Shown here: one piece after another, positions 31,430 through 44,458 of the stretch
Numbering within the stretch: the first letter of the stretch is position 1
Layout of the letters: every line of letters begins with the position of its first letter
DNA from: Melanocharis versteri
Taxonomy: Eukaryota > Chordata > Aves > Passeriformes > Melanocharitidae
Direction: 5' to 3'
Assembly (NCBI GenBank): GCA_013397845.1
Contig: VZTG01000395.1
Span: 912,542-976,541 of the forward strand
Length of the DNA: 64,000 nucleotides
The notes under the pieces: model-generated
The model's input: the letters and a program-made list of their open reading frames with translations, nothing else
The model's database searches: none
What the model was told of the DNA's origin: nothing
Position numbers and translations under genes: made by a program

Positions 31430-34400
31430 ATACCCAGTCTTTTTAGGTGTATTGTGACTGCTCAGAAAGTGAAACCTATTCTTGTTTGCACTTTCAAAGC
31501 TCATTCTCTCCTAACATTTTCTTTCAGCTGCTGCTTTGCAGGGCTTTCAGAAAGGAACATGCACAGCAGCACTGGCAGGCAGTGCTCAGCACTGGTTTAC
31601 TTCCCTCTTATTTAATGCTCCTTTCCTACTGTGTTATGTTGCATTATTGCTTGAACACTGAGGGGGTTTTCATGGTAACAGCAATTTCATAAGAAGTGAC
31701 TGTAATTGGAAGCAATGGGATCTCCAGATGTAACCAGCAAACTCTTAGCATACAAGGTGATTACAGTGACTGCAGCTGAGATCAGCCTCTTATTCAAAAT
31801 CCTCAGAACAATAAAGTCTGGTTTAATAGCAAAGGGTGCTGTGGGGATTGCTGCTGAGTAGTCAGGAGCAAAAGCTCCTGAAAGCTGCTGGTTTCCCTGG
31901 TGTGTTTACTGTCTCTATTGGAAATGTCTGACTTGTGAATATATACAAGAAAAGGAGCAGAGACCCAGCGTGACAGCTTCTGGGTCCTTGAACTCTGTTT
32001 GGGGCAGAGATGTTTGGTTAAAATTAAGTGTTTCAAGGAATCTGTTCTGAAAGCTTCTTATTTTCAAATTTAAAAAAGAGCAGTCAGAGATCGTCAAAAG
32101 TCTTTTCTAAGCACTTAAAGAGTTCTGCAGAAGGTATTAAGCAACTATGAGAAGTTTTCAAGTAACTTTAAAGGGTCATTAGTATACAACGTGAGAATTT
32201 TCAAAACAGCGTCCAAAATGTCAGTGTTTGTCTGTACAGTCAGCCTGTTGGGCTTCTGTGGGATGAACTCACTTCCTCAAGTATTTGTGACCTTGCAGGA
32301 AAACAGAGTATTTCAAGTATAAATTTCCTCTTGAAATTCTTAACTGACTTGTTTTTGAGTAGTGTGGATTAGTTCCAGATGAATTCTATCCTCTTGTTTC
32401 ATCTTTCTGGTAAATGCCAATGAACTTTGAATCTACTTCTTCAGGAGGCTTTTGGTAAACTTATTTGCTTGCAGTATTGGGAAACATATACTGAATTTGG
32501 CAGATAATTTCCTTAACAATAGTTACAATTATACAACAATCCAACCACCTCATGTAGACAAGTTTGAGCAAGAAATACTTCTATAATTCTACAATAATTT
32601 TGGAAAAATTATTCTGAATTTGAAGATTATGATAAAATAACTTAAGGTAAATTCCACCTCAAGCCCCCATGTTTGCTTTGGTTTTGAATTAAATTTTAGT
32701 AGACTTTTTGTTTGTTTGCTATTTTTTCTGAGATAATTGAAACCTGAATAGTGTTTTTCATCTCTTTCAGCCAAAAAGCAAAAGAAGTCATGTACCCACA
32801 TAGCATCGTCATGAAGTGAAGAAAGTTTGTGTTTTCCAGCCTGGAATAATAGTTGTCCCTGTTCCTCTTGTGGAATCTGCTTATCTTGTTGCATTTGGTC
32901 CAGGGTCCTCTCCAAGTCTGAGTGTGTACAGCTGGTTGGAAAATAGTGTTTTAGCAACATCTGATTGTTTTAAAAGGAATCTGAGGCACGTTTGGAAGAC
33001 CCAATGCATTAATCAGAGTGCATGGGATTTTAGGTCCTGATCTGGTCAGGAAAGGATGCTGATGGAAAGTCTGTTCCTCTTAATTCTTGTGTACAAAGTT
33101 CCTGTATCAGACAGAATTTTAATTCTGATCTTTCGTTCAAGTCAGTTTCTGCAAATTAAAGAGTAATAAGCTAAAACTGGTTGTTATACTGAGGACAGCC
33201 TCCAAATGACTACTTGCAGCCACCGAATAAACTGGACAGAAAGATTACAAGCAGGTGTTTTAAGTCTGTGCCATTGAGTGGTCTCAGCAGACCTGGCACA
33301 GGTACTGAACTGTTTCCCCTCATTTTTTCCCATTTGCCAGTTTAGCATTTTATTTGCTCATTTGAATTGGTACAACTGATTTACAGTGTACATCTTTGTA
33401 GGCTGATGTTTATTGTGGCTTCATGCCACATGCATTGATGTAAATTGATTAGAACATCGTAATTTTTTCTGGTTGGGGACGTGAAACTTAAAAAATAATT
33501 ATGAGTGTCACTGCCAAAGATGGCTTTTGCTTAGAAGTTTGTTTTGTGATTAATTAATTTGACAAGCAGTGTCAGTGCCTGTCATTTTGAGGAAGAACTT
33601 GACTGAGGTTAGTCTTTTGGTTTTACAAGACATGTGATGATATGCACTACAAATTCATCTGGGAGAAATATGGCAGTTATATCCTTTGAGTCAAAGGAAA
33701 AGATGCCTAGAGAGGCTTTTTATAGAGGAAAAAGTTCAGGTGTTTGGACAGAATATCTTTATTTGACCACAAGAGGGTATTGCAGTATCAGTTATGCAAG
33801 ATTTTAACTAATGTTTGCCTTTATGTGCTTTGATTTCTTTTTAAAATATGTATTTCTCAAAACTGATAATTTATATTTGGTAGTAGTTAAGAAAATCAGG
33901 TTTTGTATGCCAGTATTCGATGTCCTTGGCCAAGGGCAGTTTCTGAGCTGGTTTTTCCTAAAATTTGTAGTACAAGTTTCTCAAAGCTTAAGAAGTTCCC
34001 TTCGCTGGACAACAGAGACTTAGACAGTTACTTTGAAACACTGAAAAACTTCATGGAAATGGCTTGCAAGAATACATCAGTTGCAGAAGAGAAATAATAA
34101 CAGGAGATGAATGTGTTGCTGCTTTGTCTGGAAGTGCCTGTTGGTCCAGGATGAGAGCTGGCACGGTCAGTGAGACTCTGATTGGATTTTTCCATGTGGT
34201 TTTACTTGCAGGAATAAGTTCTGAAATCTTTTTTTAGCTCATTTGTGTTTCCCAGTTTTCTCATTTACACACAGTTCTTCCACAGTATACATACAATGTT
34301 GGTTTGCACTTTTTTTTGGTAAGTCCATACTGTGTTGCAACACTTCTCTACAAAAGTTGTGTATTCTAAACTTTAAGGGCTGTGTTGCCAAATGTTCATG

Positions 34401-36923
34401 CCATGCTTTGTACAATTCAGACTGTGGGAGAGGGACCTAGAAGGATTTTTGGATTCACCTACTGATAGATCTACTGCTGAATTTAAGAGAAGGTGCATGG
34501 GATGCCTGCATGTCTCTCACCAAGCCCACGTGTAAAAGAAGAAGAGCAGCCATATCACATTATCTGTGAGGATCAAGTTTCTGAGGGTTCTGATGGTGGC
34601 TTGATGGACAACAAAGCAATTTTCATACAAGAAAGTTTGTGAGATATTGCAGAGATTTAAGTAGCACACACATATAAAAACCGGGTGCAGTGCATATGTC
34701 GTATGCAAATAAGAGGCAGGAGCAAAAGCTGGAGGAGAGGGCGGCCCTCTGGAGACCAGCTTCTCGGAGCAGGTCACAATTCGGAAGATCTCTGTCACTT
34801 CATGAGGAGTGAAGAGATCCCCATGGAAATCTTTCAGTACAAGCAGTGTTTCCTGCCTGCCTCAAATAGTGGCATTTGACTTGTCATCATCATCTTCCTC
34901 AAATGAATAAAGATCAGTCAAGTCAGTCAGGAAGGTGGAAGGTGGCCCGTGGCGATGGCTGGCAGAGCAGGCTCTTAGGTGGTCGGTCAGAGGATGCTGA
35001 GCACCCAGCAGAGAAGTGACATTTGGCAGGGCATTAACACAGTGCTTTTTCATCAGCCCTGGGCATTAAGCACCGAGGGCTCTGGGAAGCCTGGAGGTGA
35101 CAGGTCCTGCTGGTGAGCCATGTCTTGGTCTGGCAGGAGCAGAGTGCCTTGGGTCACTGTATGCAGGCAAAATAGAAACAAATCCAGCCAGCTACCACTT
35201 TGGAGCCAAACTCCTTTTAAATAATTTATGTAGCTGATTGATTAAGGCCATCGTGCATTAAGTTTTGCTGTGGTTTTCTTAAAAATGTACTTATTTCATG
35301 TCTTAATGGAGTTCTGTAGATAGACCCTGGCAAGTTGAGTGTCTGTTGCATTGGCACTGTACAAATACCACGGGGGGAATGTCTGCTTCCAGTGACACAG
35401 AGTCTGACACTTCAAAATAAAACCAAAGCTGTAGTACAGACTGTAAGAAATCTGTTGTGATTTTTTTTATCCCCTTATAAAGGTTGCAAAATATGTTAAC
35501 TATTGATATGCAGTTTTCCTTATTTGAAGCAAAAATTATTTATTTGAAAAAGTATTATTAAATTGAAAAAATAGAAACACCAGCTATTTCATAGAATATG
35601 CAGGCCTGTTACATTAGAGTCTTTTACTTAAACCTGCACCTGAGCAAGGTGATGGGATTCAGGAAAGGAGCACCGTAGGGCTGGTATGTGAGTAGGGATT
35701 TGAGAGTATCTGGTTTTAGGAGAAAGAACTATAAATAAATGTATATATAAATATATTCCTCACGGGCTGAGGAATGTTTTCAGTTACTATTTCACATAAT
35801 TTCAGTCTTAGAGGCCAGATCCTGTCAAGAAGTGCAATATTGTATGGACAACCGAGGTAATCTTCGTTAGTCAGAGTTGAGTTCCAAGTCCCATCCTCAC
35901 CACAGCAGGGAGCTCTGGTAACTGCACAGTGGAGCTTGGCTTTATTCTGTTCATCCTCACTGTTGGCTCTCAGAGTTTGTTAACAGGTCTAGGAGAATTC
36001 CAGGGTATAAAGTGGTTGAGTACTTCTGCAGAGGCGGTGCTTTGTGCTGGCTAAGCACCCACAGCAGTGGTTTGGCCTCTGAGTCTGGCGTGGCCCTGAC
36101 TCCTGCACCCCTGGGGTCTGCAGCTGCTCACGGTGTCCGCTTACAGGGCAGGGAAACTGCTTCACAAGTACTACAGAGGCTCGGTTTTCTCTCTCTGCTA
36201 CCTGTGGCACTGTAGTACTTACAGAGGTATTTTGTCCTGTGAATTACAATATTCCAGCTGTGCATCATTACAAGTTTCAATGCTCAAGATGCTGTTCCGG
36301 TTTTGGGGTTTTCTGCATTATTCTCTGGTTTTTAGCTGTCTCCTCTGGCGACTAAGGGTATAATTTGTTGATCTGCCTTTTGGTACACTGAATGTTTCAT
36401 TTACCATCTGCTCGCCACATTCATGAAGGACATTAACTTTCTGTTTTGATGAGAGAAACCAAAAATTCTCTGCTGCAAGTTATGCAAAGTTTTCAAAGCA
36501 GGACGCCTAAAATTTATTTTAAATTGTGTCTCACTATTAAATGAAAGGCAGCACCTGGCTTTTAAAATGTTCTTTGCCTTTGCAAGTTTTGTTGGCTGAG
36601 AATTGAGCTACTTCCTCTTAGTTTTTTTCAAGGTCAGAGTCTAAAATTGGGAAGCCTTGTCTGAACATGCCAATCGCAAGCTTTGTCTATTTTTCCACAA
36701 AGCTTTTAGCGTCTTCATTGCAGTTATTAGTGTGGGTTTCCTTTTCGACTGTAGGAGCTAGTGTTAAATCACACTTCAGGCTGATGTTTGTCCAGCTCTG
36801 ACTGTTGGGGATTGGAAAGAGGTTCTCCCTAGAGGCAGGATGTTCCCATAACTAGATGTAGAGGGGGTTGTGTAGAACCTTTTCTTTGATACACTAGAAT
36901 CTGGTGGCAGATTTCCAGAGATG
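31430..36923. other. Intergenic DNA upstream of CIMIP5
   Basis: I see no exon, RNA gene or repeat. The first few hundred bases would hold the CIMIP5 promoter, but there is no CpG island there. Confidence 0.55.
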
Positions 36924-37281
36924 ATGAGAATTCAGGTCTGAAGGGACCTCAGGAGGTCTCTAGCCCAACCTGCTCCTCAGAGCATGAGCTGTGAAATCAG
37001 AACAGCTGGTCAGGGCTTTATGCTGTTGATCTTGAAAGCCTCCAAGGATGGAGCCTGCACAACCATTTTGGATAATGCATGTCACCTCAGGGGTGACACT
37101 GTGATGAAGATGTTTTGGCTTATATACAGTCAGAACCTCTCCTGTTTCAACTTGTGCCCATTTTATTTCATCCCTCCACTGAGCCCTGCTCTAAGCAGCC
37201 TGACTGTGTCTTTCCAATAACCTGATTGCAGGTACTGGGACCCGGCTCTTTGGCCTCCCCACAGCCTTCTCTGCTCCAGGA
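36924..37281 (-). mobile_element. CR1 LINE fragment
   Basis: Reverse-complement CR1 signature blocks in order: CTGAAGGGACCTCAGGAGGTC with CCAACCTGCTC, then CCTCCAAGGATGGAGCCTGC, a CCTGTTTCAACTTGTGCCCA block, then TTATTTCATCCCTCCACTG, CCTTCTCTGCTCCAGGATGG. It is moderately diverged with several deletions. Confidence 0.85.
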
Positions 37282-37351
37282 TGGGCAGGAAGGATGTCAT
37301 CGCCAGTTGCATGGTCTGTGTTACACAGATGTGTGAGACCTTTACCTGACC

Positions 37352-37402
37352 TGCTCTGTTCTCTGTTCTCTGTTCTCTGTTCTCTGTTCTCTGTTCTCTG
37401 TC
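37352..37402. repeat. (TTCTCTG)n heptamer tandem repeat
   Basis: About six to seven near-perfect copies of TTCTCTG. On the minus strand this makes a spurious EQRTENR peptide repeat. Confidence 0.95.
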
Positions 37403-40400
37403 CCTGCCTGATTTGACCATTTACACTGCTCATGCCCAGTAGGGCAGATACTTCATGGGAGCTAGAAAGGAAAATAACTGAGTGTACCAGGAGTGCACAG
37501 TCCATTTTGGCATTCTTTCCTTAGATCACCTGCTCTGTTCTGTAGTCCAGTTCAGACTTATTCCTTCTATGGTTGTATCGAGCTTGATTGTTTTGCTGTA
37601 GAGTTGGAAACTTTTGCTCCCTGAAGAAATTGACATCCAGAACAATGCGAAATCTTCCTGGATGTGTTTGGAGTTTTTTATTTTTAGCTCAGTTGTGCAG
37701 CCATTCACATGTGAATACTCAAACGGGCAGAGCGGAAAGGAAAACAGCTGCATCCCCAGATCTTTAGGCCAGAGTAGCCAAACAGACTTGGAAAAAATTT
37801 CAGACTGGAATTTCACTGTACCAGGTGCTTCAATAATGATCTTGTTACGGTGTGATGAAGAGAATGGGAGTCTGCCTCTTAGAATGGGCTGTATTCCAGT
37901 TTTCAGGACAGGTCCCAGTTTTTAGGAAATCTTTTGCTTAGGTCACTACTTAAATTTAGAAACCTCCCAAAACAGTTTACAGACATACAACTAGAAGTGC
38001 AGATGCAGAATTAGGATAAAATCCTGCTTTCTTGCATTTGGTCTCTTAATGAGGAAAAAGGGAAGACCTCATCCTACTTTTTGTGTGAACTACCCACATA
38101 ATCTACACATGTAGAGTATGAGTATCATATATCTCTCTTTAAAAATCCAGCTCTGATCCAGTTGTGATATAAGTGCACCTACCAGCCTTTTCCATGTAGA
38201 CATCACAAAAAACTTCAGCCAAACTGAGATTATGGAAAATTGTTGCCCTGTTTGACATGAAGCATTTCACCTTGAAATATAGTGAGATCAGTGAATCTTT
38301 AATGAGAAACAGGGTTTCCGAAATGTTTCCAGGTTCTGGAGGCCCAGGACAGAAAACAGCAAAACCTGACAGCATGAAAAACCCCATGTCAGTTGAGGTC
38401 TCCTACAGCTTCCAGCTAACAGCAGGCATCTTGAAGTTCTGCAATATTGTGCTACCTGGGTCCCTGGTTTCTGGGCAGACTATTCAAGGCTTCCATATGT
38501 TTTTAAAAGAGTGGAAAAAATAGCAACCAAAATAGGGATATTCAGATGGGCTTTTTAATTCTTTATCTACTTCAGCATTCTAAGTCCTTGGTAGATTAAA
38601 CTATGAAAAAAATTTTGTCAATCTTTGTCCTTGTCTGCTGAGCATGCTAAGGATCCTTTAAATGTATTCTAAATTGTTTAAGACTGACTGACCTGTGCAA
38701 AATTAGTTGGGTCAGTGAGATAATCACACACAATAGAAGAATCTACTGCCATGTAGAAAGTCCTAGGATAGCTGAGAAGTCCGTGATGGGCCACCAGATC
38801 CATAGCGGAGCTGCAAGAGACCTGCATCTTTCTACGAAAGCAGGAGGGACAGGCAACAACATCTGGCTGTCAGATTGCACTGGACGACCATGAGTGTGTC
38901 AATACTTCACATCTTGAATCCAGTTAAGAGTGTTATTCAACCAAATCTCCCAGTCATCTCCACTTACTGCATTATGGGTTGTGCCATGGAGTGGTCTGGG
39001 AACATGCAGCCTGCGGGGACTCTCAGGCTGCTGCTGGGGAAGGTGAGGTGCACCCACTCTCCAGCTGCTCACAGGTGTCAGTGCTGTGGACCAGGGAAGG
39101 GCAGGCAGCCCCTGGCCTGCAGGGTGGGTTAAACATCTCTGTGGTTCCGTAACCACAGCTGGTTTCATTCCTAAGATCCACACTTCCTGCTGCTGCACAC
39201 GTGTTCCACACACCTCCATTACCGGTCGGGTGGCAGAGATATCCTTAAAGGACTCCTGTAGCAGCGGTTGAACATGAGATTTACTGTGAAGGAAAGGTAT
39301 AACTACACCTACTCTAGGAAAAGAGTGCCAGGGCCCACTCTGTGGATGGGAATCATAAACATTCCCGATGTTAGTGAAGAAGTTTGTACTAAGTGATTAC
39401 ATTACATTGCATGGTGTGTTCTGGTACTTAATTCCTGTTTAAAAAGGGACTTAGCCAGGAGCAAAGGAAGAGATTGGGTGAGGGACTTTATAGAAAAAAT
39501 AGCTTTACTTTCCAGTCTTTTTCTCTGTTTGATAAGGTTAATATTCCTAATTCCCGCCATTTTTCCTTCATAAAAATTTTGTTATATACTTGCACCTGAC
39601 AATTGGAGGATTGAGGATGTGTTTGGACTGCCTTTTTTTGCAAGTCTGATGATGAAAACAGCTTATGCCATTAGCATAAAATAAAAAGTCCAAACCTTCT
39701 TATACTTGTAGGAGAACAGTTTACAGAAGCTAAAAGTTTTGCTGATGAATGGGAATGTCCATTTTGGAAATAGCCTGCACTGGCTCTGTAGTTAAAATGG
39801 TACCATACTCTTGCAAAAGGCTAATATAGGGATTTTGAATAAAGCATCTCTGTGCTGTATCCATTTGCTCTTTGCCCTTTGCCTGTTTCCATTCCTCCAG
39901 GGTGTCATTAACTTGCTATAATGTGAATATTCTCCCAGGCTGCATACCTTAGCTTGCACAAACCTACCATTTTGCAAGAGGACTAGAAAACAGCAACAGT
40001 CAAAGCAGATTTTTTAAACTGCTTATTTAAAAAAAAACTTTTATCCCCAAATACAGATTAAAATATAATTTTTGACCAAAAAAAGTTTCTCTTACTTTTC
40101 TATATGTCTTTGTTTGTGGTGAGTGTTCAGATTCATCAGCGCCTTGGTCTGTGGTGGCTGCTTTACTTTGTACATTCTGTTTTATGAACTCCGCTGTTGG
40201 GATTGTTGTTAGCTGGGAGAAGTAAATAGACTTTGAGAAAGAGATCACACCATAGCAACCTTCATCTTCTGTTTACAGTTCAAATAAACGTCTGTGCTGT
40301 GGAAATTTATGTCCTGAAGAATTTTCTGAACTAGAACATTAATTGATTTAACAACAAAAGGATCAATGCAGATTAGTTGAAGACAAATCTACATTCAATA

Positions 40401-40443
40401 TTTAAATGGTGAATAATTTTATTTTTTAAAAGCTGCCATTGAG
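37403..40443. other. Intergenic DNA
   Basis: No gene or recognised repeat. Confidence 0.55.
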
Positions 40444-40579
40444 TCTATATTATCTCAGTTGGTTAGAGCATGATGCTAATACCAGCAAGGTTGTGAGGTC
40501 AATCCCCGTATGAGCCATTTACTTAAGATTTGGACTCTATGATCCTTGTGTGTCTCTTCCAACTCAGAATATTCTGTGG
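40444..40579 (+). mobile_element. tRNA-Ile-derived SINE with CR1 tail (TguSINE1-like)
   Basis: The first 74 bases match tRNA-Ile(AAU): ATCTCAGTTGGTTAGAGCAT (A box region), TGATGCTAATACCAGCAAGG (AAT anticodon loop) and GTCAATCCCCGTATGAGCCA (B box region and CCA-like end). It then runs into ATTTGGACTCTATGATCC, a variant GTGTGTCTCTTCCAACTCAG and ATATTCTGTGG, a CR1 3' tail. This composite is the structure of TguSINE1, mobilised by CR1 in songbirds. The tRNA part has mutations in the acceptor stem and T arm, so it is not a tRNA gene. Confidence 0.88.
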
Positions 40580-42098
40580 ATCTGTAAGTTATACATCACA
40601 GGCACTCAGTAGGGAGAGACTATTTTTCACATATTTACAATACCAGAAAGTACATGTCTGTTTTGAGGGAGAGGTTCATGTAAGCACCCAGCAGAATATG
40701 AGTTCTCCCATTAAAATCAATATTAAAACTCCCCTTGTTTAATGGCAGCAACTTCATGTGTGTTTTGAAAACCCAAGCCTGTCAGTTTGTCATTTCCTCT
40801 CCTTTTGGTTAAAGAAGTAGATTTTACTCAAGCAAAATATCTATTGGCTGAAATGGATGTTTTGCTCCCCTCTGAACATCCTGGCTGGAGAGAGATCTTA
40901 GACCTTTAAAGGGTATGCCAGGAAAGGACATTTTTTCCTTCCTGCAACTGATGCTAAGACACTGTTGCTGGCAGTACTTTGGGTTTGTTCTTTCCTTAAT
41001 ATGCAAATTGGCAAGATTTTATTCCGAAATGTAAGCATTCCTTATTCCTTAGAGATTTCACCCGTACATGTTTGTCCTTCAGCTGGCTTTGCCTTTATAG
41101 TTGGCCAGTGGTGCAGAAAGCATGGTCAGGGGAAGGGTCAGTGTGGGATGGGGTCACCATTTGGGAGGATCTTCTGTCTGGTGAGGCCCTCGTGGGTTTT
41201 GGCACAGAGAGTGGCTGGAGAAGGCAATTAGGAGGCAGAGCAGGGTTAGGTATGGTTTTAATATCAGACTATTTCCCCCCGATAGAAATTATCATAAAAA
41301 CCAATAACTACAGGGAACCAACAACATCAGTGGAACATTAGTCTTGAAATCCAGGGATAGGTGATCCCCACAGGGCCCCCAGCACACTGCTTGCTCAGAG
41401 CCCACCTGCAACACACACAGCTGCAGGTTTGAGCCTCTTCTCTCCCAGCTCCCTTCCATCATGTGAAGATTAGCTGGGTGAGGGGAAAGCCAAGCTTTTT
41501 ATATAGTGCTCGCTGCTATAGAAACCACGAGCTCTGTGACAGCGCGCTCGGCTGTGTGGGCACAGCCAGCAACAGCTCCTGACCAGGGGATGCTGGAACT
41601 GCGCTCTCAGTTTTCAGTATTCTCCACCAAAGCCCAGCTGCCTTCTGAACTGTTGTGTGTCTGTCACTCTGCAACGTGCAGGTCTTTAACATGGGAAATA
41701 AGATGCCAAATGTCTGAAGTTGTTCACACTGAAAAAGAAATCCACAGCTCCCTGCTATAAAGGTTTATCTGCTGTTTCAAGTCTGTCTCAACGTGTGGAT
41801 GACATCAAGCCTCTAGTGGCTGGAATTATGGCTGTAACTTTCCCCAGAAGTCACTTTCAGCCATCTCTGTGTCTCTCCAAAAGTAAAGAGCCAGCATTAA
41901 AAGAGATGATGTATGAAAAGTATTGTGTCTGCTATGCTTTTCATTACAGTGTTAAGATAAAAAGTCTATGAAATGACTAACAGATATTTCTGAAGTCAGA
42001 GGAGGATGGAGCTGTCGGCTGTGAGGGGAGAAAAGTAATCTGACATTGATTCTTGGTCAATAGGACAATGCTGCTTATTCTGGTAAGTCTGGCTTTAG

Positions 42099-42130
42099 GA
42101 AAAAAAAAAACAGAAGAAGAAGAGAGAAAA
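42099..42130. repeat. A-rich / GAA low-complexity tract
   Basis: An A run followed by AGAAGAAGAAGAGAG and more A. Confidence 0.85.
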
Positions 42131-43939
42131 CGAAAGTAGAACATCCCAAAGACATCAGAAGTGCAGTCTGCTAAAAGTAAAAAACAAGTGTATTAAAGCA
42201 ATGGATATGCTTGCTTCTGTCAGGGTTACAAGATCTCTAGAGGAAGAAAAAAAAGGCCTGCTTCTTTAAAATCCAAATTCTGGATGTTATGGCTGAGGTG
42301 GTATCTCAAAAACATTTACCTGAGAGACAGATCTGGAAAAAAAAGTACCCTGATGAGTAAAAAAAATCAACATGGAAGATACAGTACGAAGTAAAAAATT
42401 TAGAAGCTGAGCTTGTTTTGGGTTCCAAAACATTCTTTTCAGAGGAACTCGTGTCCCACTGGCAAGGTGGTGAGTGAGGCAGAGGGGAGGCAGGGACTGT
42501 GGATGGAGACTGAGGAGCTGCTGTGGAGGGGAAGGATGACAGCTTTGAATGCTGACCTCTACTTCTGCAAGTTAGAAGCTAATTTTGCAAGCTTTTGTCC
42601 TGCTTTATCCAACTCCTCTCCTTTCAAACACTAGCACAGGCCATGCGGTATGCACAGCAGCCTCCCTTTTGCAGAAGAAATGTCACAGCAAAATGTTGGT
42701 GCTTCTCCAAGTCCCATTGAGTACTTTCTGCAAACCCAGGGTGTTCTTGAATTTTGAGATAGGTAGAACTCGAAACACAGACAGCAGACACATGGGGTTG
42801 ACAAACTGCATACACCAGCTATCGGAAAGTGCACGCTGAAAGAAAGAAAGGTGCTGCCTCACCACCTCTGCTTTGAAATCAGTAGCCAGTCAGGTTCTGT
42901 CAGAAGTAAAGATGCTCTGGAAGTGCTGGAGTTGATCCCATAGTGGGATAAGGATTCTGACAAACTGCAAAACCAAGTCTTTCCAGAAATACTGCATGAT
43001 TTACACACCCACTTCTTAGTTTTGAATAATCTAGGATTATTGCTGCCAGACAAACTAAATTGGTGCTGTCATAAGCTCTCAAAGCCAGGCAATAGCAAAA
43101 CCAATTCAAGGGGTTTTGTTTTCTTCCTTGATTTTTTAGGGCTCTGCAAGCTGTGAAAATGATGAAACACCTAAAACAGTGTGAGAGAAAAGATTGCTTG
43201 GGATTATACTAAGTAATCTTTCTGGTGGGAAGCACACAATTATGTACTGTCAGTACATGGAGCGTGATGGGACTATAATTTTACCTATGTTATTTCCCCA
43301 GGTTGCCAAAGAAACCATAATAAGAAAAGTCAAAGTGCTCCTGTTCTTATTGATCTTCTTAACAAATTCTCACAAGCAGCATCGACTGTTATAATTATTT
43401 TCTCATCTCTCAGCTGATATCTGATGTCACACATACCACTGTCAAAATCAGCTGGTTTGCCAGTGCAGAAATCTAGCATAAAACTCTAAAAAAGGCTACA
43501 CTAAAGGAAATGGAACGAGCACATGAATTCTTTCCTTTGCTGTTTCTTTAAAAGCTTTATTGATGTTGTCAGAAATGAGAAAAAAAGGCTGCCAAGTACA
43601 AGAACATGAATCCCTGTCAATTTTAAGGTGGGTGAGATGATGATGAAGGTCTTCTTGATGGTTGGCAGTGTGCGTGGTGTGTTCAAGGAAGAGCAGGAGC
43701 TCTTTGGAAACATTTCTTTCCAACCATAGGCCAAAGCAGGTTTGCTCGGCAGCCTTGGGGAATAACAGTGGTGTACCATGGATGGACTTTGGGAGACACA
43801 AGACAGGGAGAACAGTGGCAGGGACCTGCTGGAGGACAAACAGCTCTGGGGCTGTAGTAGCCGTAGGGAAGAAGGAAGCCAGAAGGACCTTTCATCCCTA
43901 GTCCCTGTGGAACCAGTAGCTAAGCGGGTGGTTGAAGGC

Positions 43940-44012
43940 TTCCTCCTCACCCTCGTCCTTGTCCTCCTCCTCATTGTCCTCTTCATCCTCGTCCTCCTCC
44001 TCTTCCTCCCTG
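43940..44012. repeat. CTC/CTT-rich low-complexity tract
   Basis: Imperfect CTCCTC/CTTGTC triplets. Read on the minus strand it gives a long Glu/Asp run, which is why a larger open frame appears there. I see no exon boundaries or homologous flanks. Confidence 0.75.
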
Positions 44013-44398
44013 GCAGTGTCCCACAGGGAGTGGGGTCTTTGGGGCTCTGTGGAGGAGTGAGGTAATGAGGCCACAAAAAGGGAATGAGGGAAAGCTGACC
44101 GACTGGCACATCCTGGAGCTAAAATTTTAATATGATTTTTTTGCCTTTTCCTTTTCTGTCCTTTGAAAAGGGATACTCTGGTCCTGAAGTATCTCCATGA
44201 TCCATGCAATCATAATTTTTTATCCAGGAAACTGAGTGTACAGATAAAGAGAGAGTGATGGCTAAAATGAGCCTATAAACTGGAGTGTCTGCAAACACAT
44301 CCCATGCTATTTCTGCAGCCTCTTGTAGCAGCTGCCTGTGGCCCCACAGCTGAGAAGTTCTGCCAAGTAGTAGATGCAAAGAAAAGAGGCTTATTATT

Positions 44399-44458
44399 AC
44401 TGTATAAATAAAAGCCCAAGCAGGACATACTGTATAAATAAAAGCCTAAGCAGGACAG
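44399..44458. repeat. 30-bp tandem duplication, two copies
   Basis: The unit starts ACTGTATAAATAAAAGCC and ends AAGCAGGACA. The two copies sit directly adjacent and differ at two positions. Confidence 0.95.

Noticed and set aside
34862..35053. 63-codon minus-strand frame with a Glu/Asp run ending in a DDDDK motif
   Set aside because: Short, no splice sites with matching phase, no family match. The acidic run is a CATCATCATC simple tract.
40444..40518. tRNA-Ile gene
   Set aside because: The acceptor stem and T arm are mutated and the sequence continues into a CR1-type tail, so it is a SINE head.
43501..44209. Open frames of 202 and 103 codons on the minus strand, one with a long Glu/Asp run, the other Arg-rich
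   Set aside because: Both derive from the CTC-rich low-complexity tract at 43940-44012 read in different frames. Flanks match no acidic-tail family I can name.
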